Assembly: GCA_902500825.1 (NCBI GenBank)
Contig: CABVRX010000028.1
Coordinates: forward strand, 1-53,069
DNA from: an uncultured Nitrospira sp.
GTDB lineage: Bacteria > Nitrospirota > Nitrospiria > Nitrospirales > Nitrospiraceae
Direction of reading: 5' to 3'
Length of the DNA: 53,069 bases
Below, piece after piece: positions 52,434 to 53,069 of the stretch. The notes below the pieces were generated by a model that made no database searches, was not told the origin of the DNA, and saw only the letters and a program-made list of their open reading frames with translations. Within the stretch, counting starts at the first letter, position 1. Every line of letters starts with the position of its first letter. A program made the position numbers and the translations under genes.

Positions 52434-52817
52434 TTACCCTTCAAACGCATGACTGCATTTCCGGCACAGAAACTTCGATGCGATCGTATCCTTCCATTCA
52501 TTTAGCTTTTGAGTGTAGTTCTTGGTTTTCAGAGCACCATATCCCGCCCATACCCCTAGGAAGGCGATCGAAGACGCTACCTCGGCTATTGCCATCTCAG
52601 ATTCGGAACCCTGTGGGGATGCCAGACTTAGCATCACAGCAGCATTCACCGGTACACCGAGAAGAAACCCCTGAAGATAGGCCCAAGGGGCCTTTGGAGG
52701 ATGATAAGAAGTTGGTAGCTGACCCAGCGCCTCCTGGGACGCTGTTTGCCGAAGAATGTCGCTGATCTGTTGGGCCTTCTCAGTGTTGCAGGTCGGACAA
52801 GTGCGTTCTGCAGGCAT
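52434..52817 (-). CDS. Small membrane protein with cysteine pairs at both ends (zinc-ribbon-like)
   Basis: A 127-residue protein. CPTC (C7/C10) near the N-terminus and CRKC (C118/C121) near the C-terminus could jointly bind one zinc ion. Between them are two hydrophobic segments, about 47-67 (YLQGFLLGVPVNAAVMLSLA) and 76-97 (AIAEVASSIAFLGVWAGYGA). This topology would place both ends in the cytoplasm, where they can meet. A strongly charged linker precedes the second pair. Unknown function; the protein resembles small zinc-ribbon membrane proteins only in layout. Confidence 0.7.
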   Translation of the reverse strand: MPAERTCPTCNTEKAQQISDILRQTASQEALGQLPTSYHPPKAPWAYLQGFLLGVPVNAAVMLSLASPQGSESEMAIAEVASSIAFLGVWAGYGALKTKNYTQKLNEWKDTIASKFLCRKCSHAFEG

Positions 52818-52953
52818 AGCCCCCTCCCTTCATCTTACATGCGGGGCACAGAATCCCCATTCTCAGATTCAAACTTCTCTCTGTCCTCTATTTTAGGAGG
52901 GAAGAAATAGGCAGCGCAAGAGGCGGTTCTTCTAGAAGAGGGGAAAAATGAGT

Positions 52954-52987
52954 CGGCCCGGAACCCCTTGCTCGGAGTTCCGGGCCG
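52954..52987 (-). terminator. Terminator of the gene entering from the right edge
   Basis: CGGCCCGGAAC (52954-52964) and GTTCCGGGCCG (52977-52987) form a perfect 11-bp stem with a 12-base loop. On the minus strand it lies 25 bases after the stop codon at 53013, and a run of five T residues follows five bases after the stem (GACTCATTTTT). Confidence 0.75.
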
Positions 52988-53012
52988 CTCACTGACAACC
53001 GACACCTACTGC

Positions 53013-53069
53013 TTAGTACCCGGCCTTGGCGTTAGGATTCACCTGGCTGGGGAACGGATCCAGGATGCT
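53013..53069 (-). CDS. C-terminal end of an unidentified gene running off the right edge
   Basis: Eighteen codons and a TAA stop are visible on the minus strand, reading SILDPFPSQVNPNAKAGY. A strong terminator right after the stop supports a real, probably well-expressed gene. The fragment is too short for assignment. Confidence 0.55.
   Translation of the reverse strand, partial: SILDPFPSQVNPNAKAGY

Overview
The window looks like a chromosomal segment of a Nitrospirota bacterium, most likely Nitrospira. This rests on the overall style of the proteins, the gene neighbourhoods and two structured intergenic repeats of a kind I associate with that genus; it is an inference, since no rRNA gene is present. 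It is mostly core genome with a few accessory patches. I see no prophage, transposase or CRISPR array.

Layout. 1-1009: 5' part of gcvP (minus). 1325-6198 (plus): an anchored unknown protein, an OmpR-type regulator with its sensor kinase, and a DegP-type periplasmic protease, with two candidate structured repeats between them. 6255-8641 (minus): purU and rimO, diverging from a gamma-carbonic-anhydrase-like gene at 8735. 9304-11708 (minus): an unknown protein, two YgiT-type zinc-finger proteins with a truncated DUF4258 partner (a decayed toxin-antitoxin-like cluster), and an M28 peptidase. 11732-16827 (minus): trmFO-xerC-hslV-hslU-argB; the first four follow the Bacillus trmFO-codV-clpQ-clpY order. 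16962-20951 (minus): a large DUF4062-NACHT-solenoid NTPase split by one in-frame TGA.

21113-23832 (plus): tRNA-Val, two lipoproteins and a beta-barrel protein. 23851-27469 (minus): dksA-like gene, then tRNA-Ser, SRP RNA, dnaX, ybaB and recR in transcription order. 27687-32459 (plus): tandem promoters, tRNA-Leu(UAG), tig, clpP, clpX, and two tandem PilZ-like genes. 32930-35019 (minus): a long TatA-like protein and an M24 peptidase. 35102-38406 (plus): two unknown proteins, a class I amidotransferase-like hydrolase and an amino-acid permease. 38431-43206 (minus): an unknown proline-rich protein, nagZ, pepA, queE and a HAD phosphatase. 43334-52247 (plus): tRNA-Leu(GAG), then a signalling block with a soluble kinase carrying ten PAS domains and a GAF, a NarL-type regulator, a hybrid kinase with a LOV-like domain that lacks the photoactive cysteine, and a lone receiver. 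The window ends with a small zinc-ribbon membrane protein and the last 18 codons of an unknown gene.

Main themes are protein quality control (DegP, HslUV, trigger factor, ClpXP, several peptidases), DNA and RNA maintenance (XerC, DnaX, RecR, TrmFO, RimO, QueE) and signalling (two-component systems, PilZ). The least ordinary items are the NACHT gene with its TGA, the Cys-less LOV kinase, a TatA with a second amphipathic segment, the toxin-antitoxin remnant, and repeated promoter placements that imply leaderless mRNAs.
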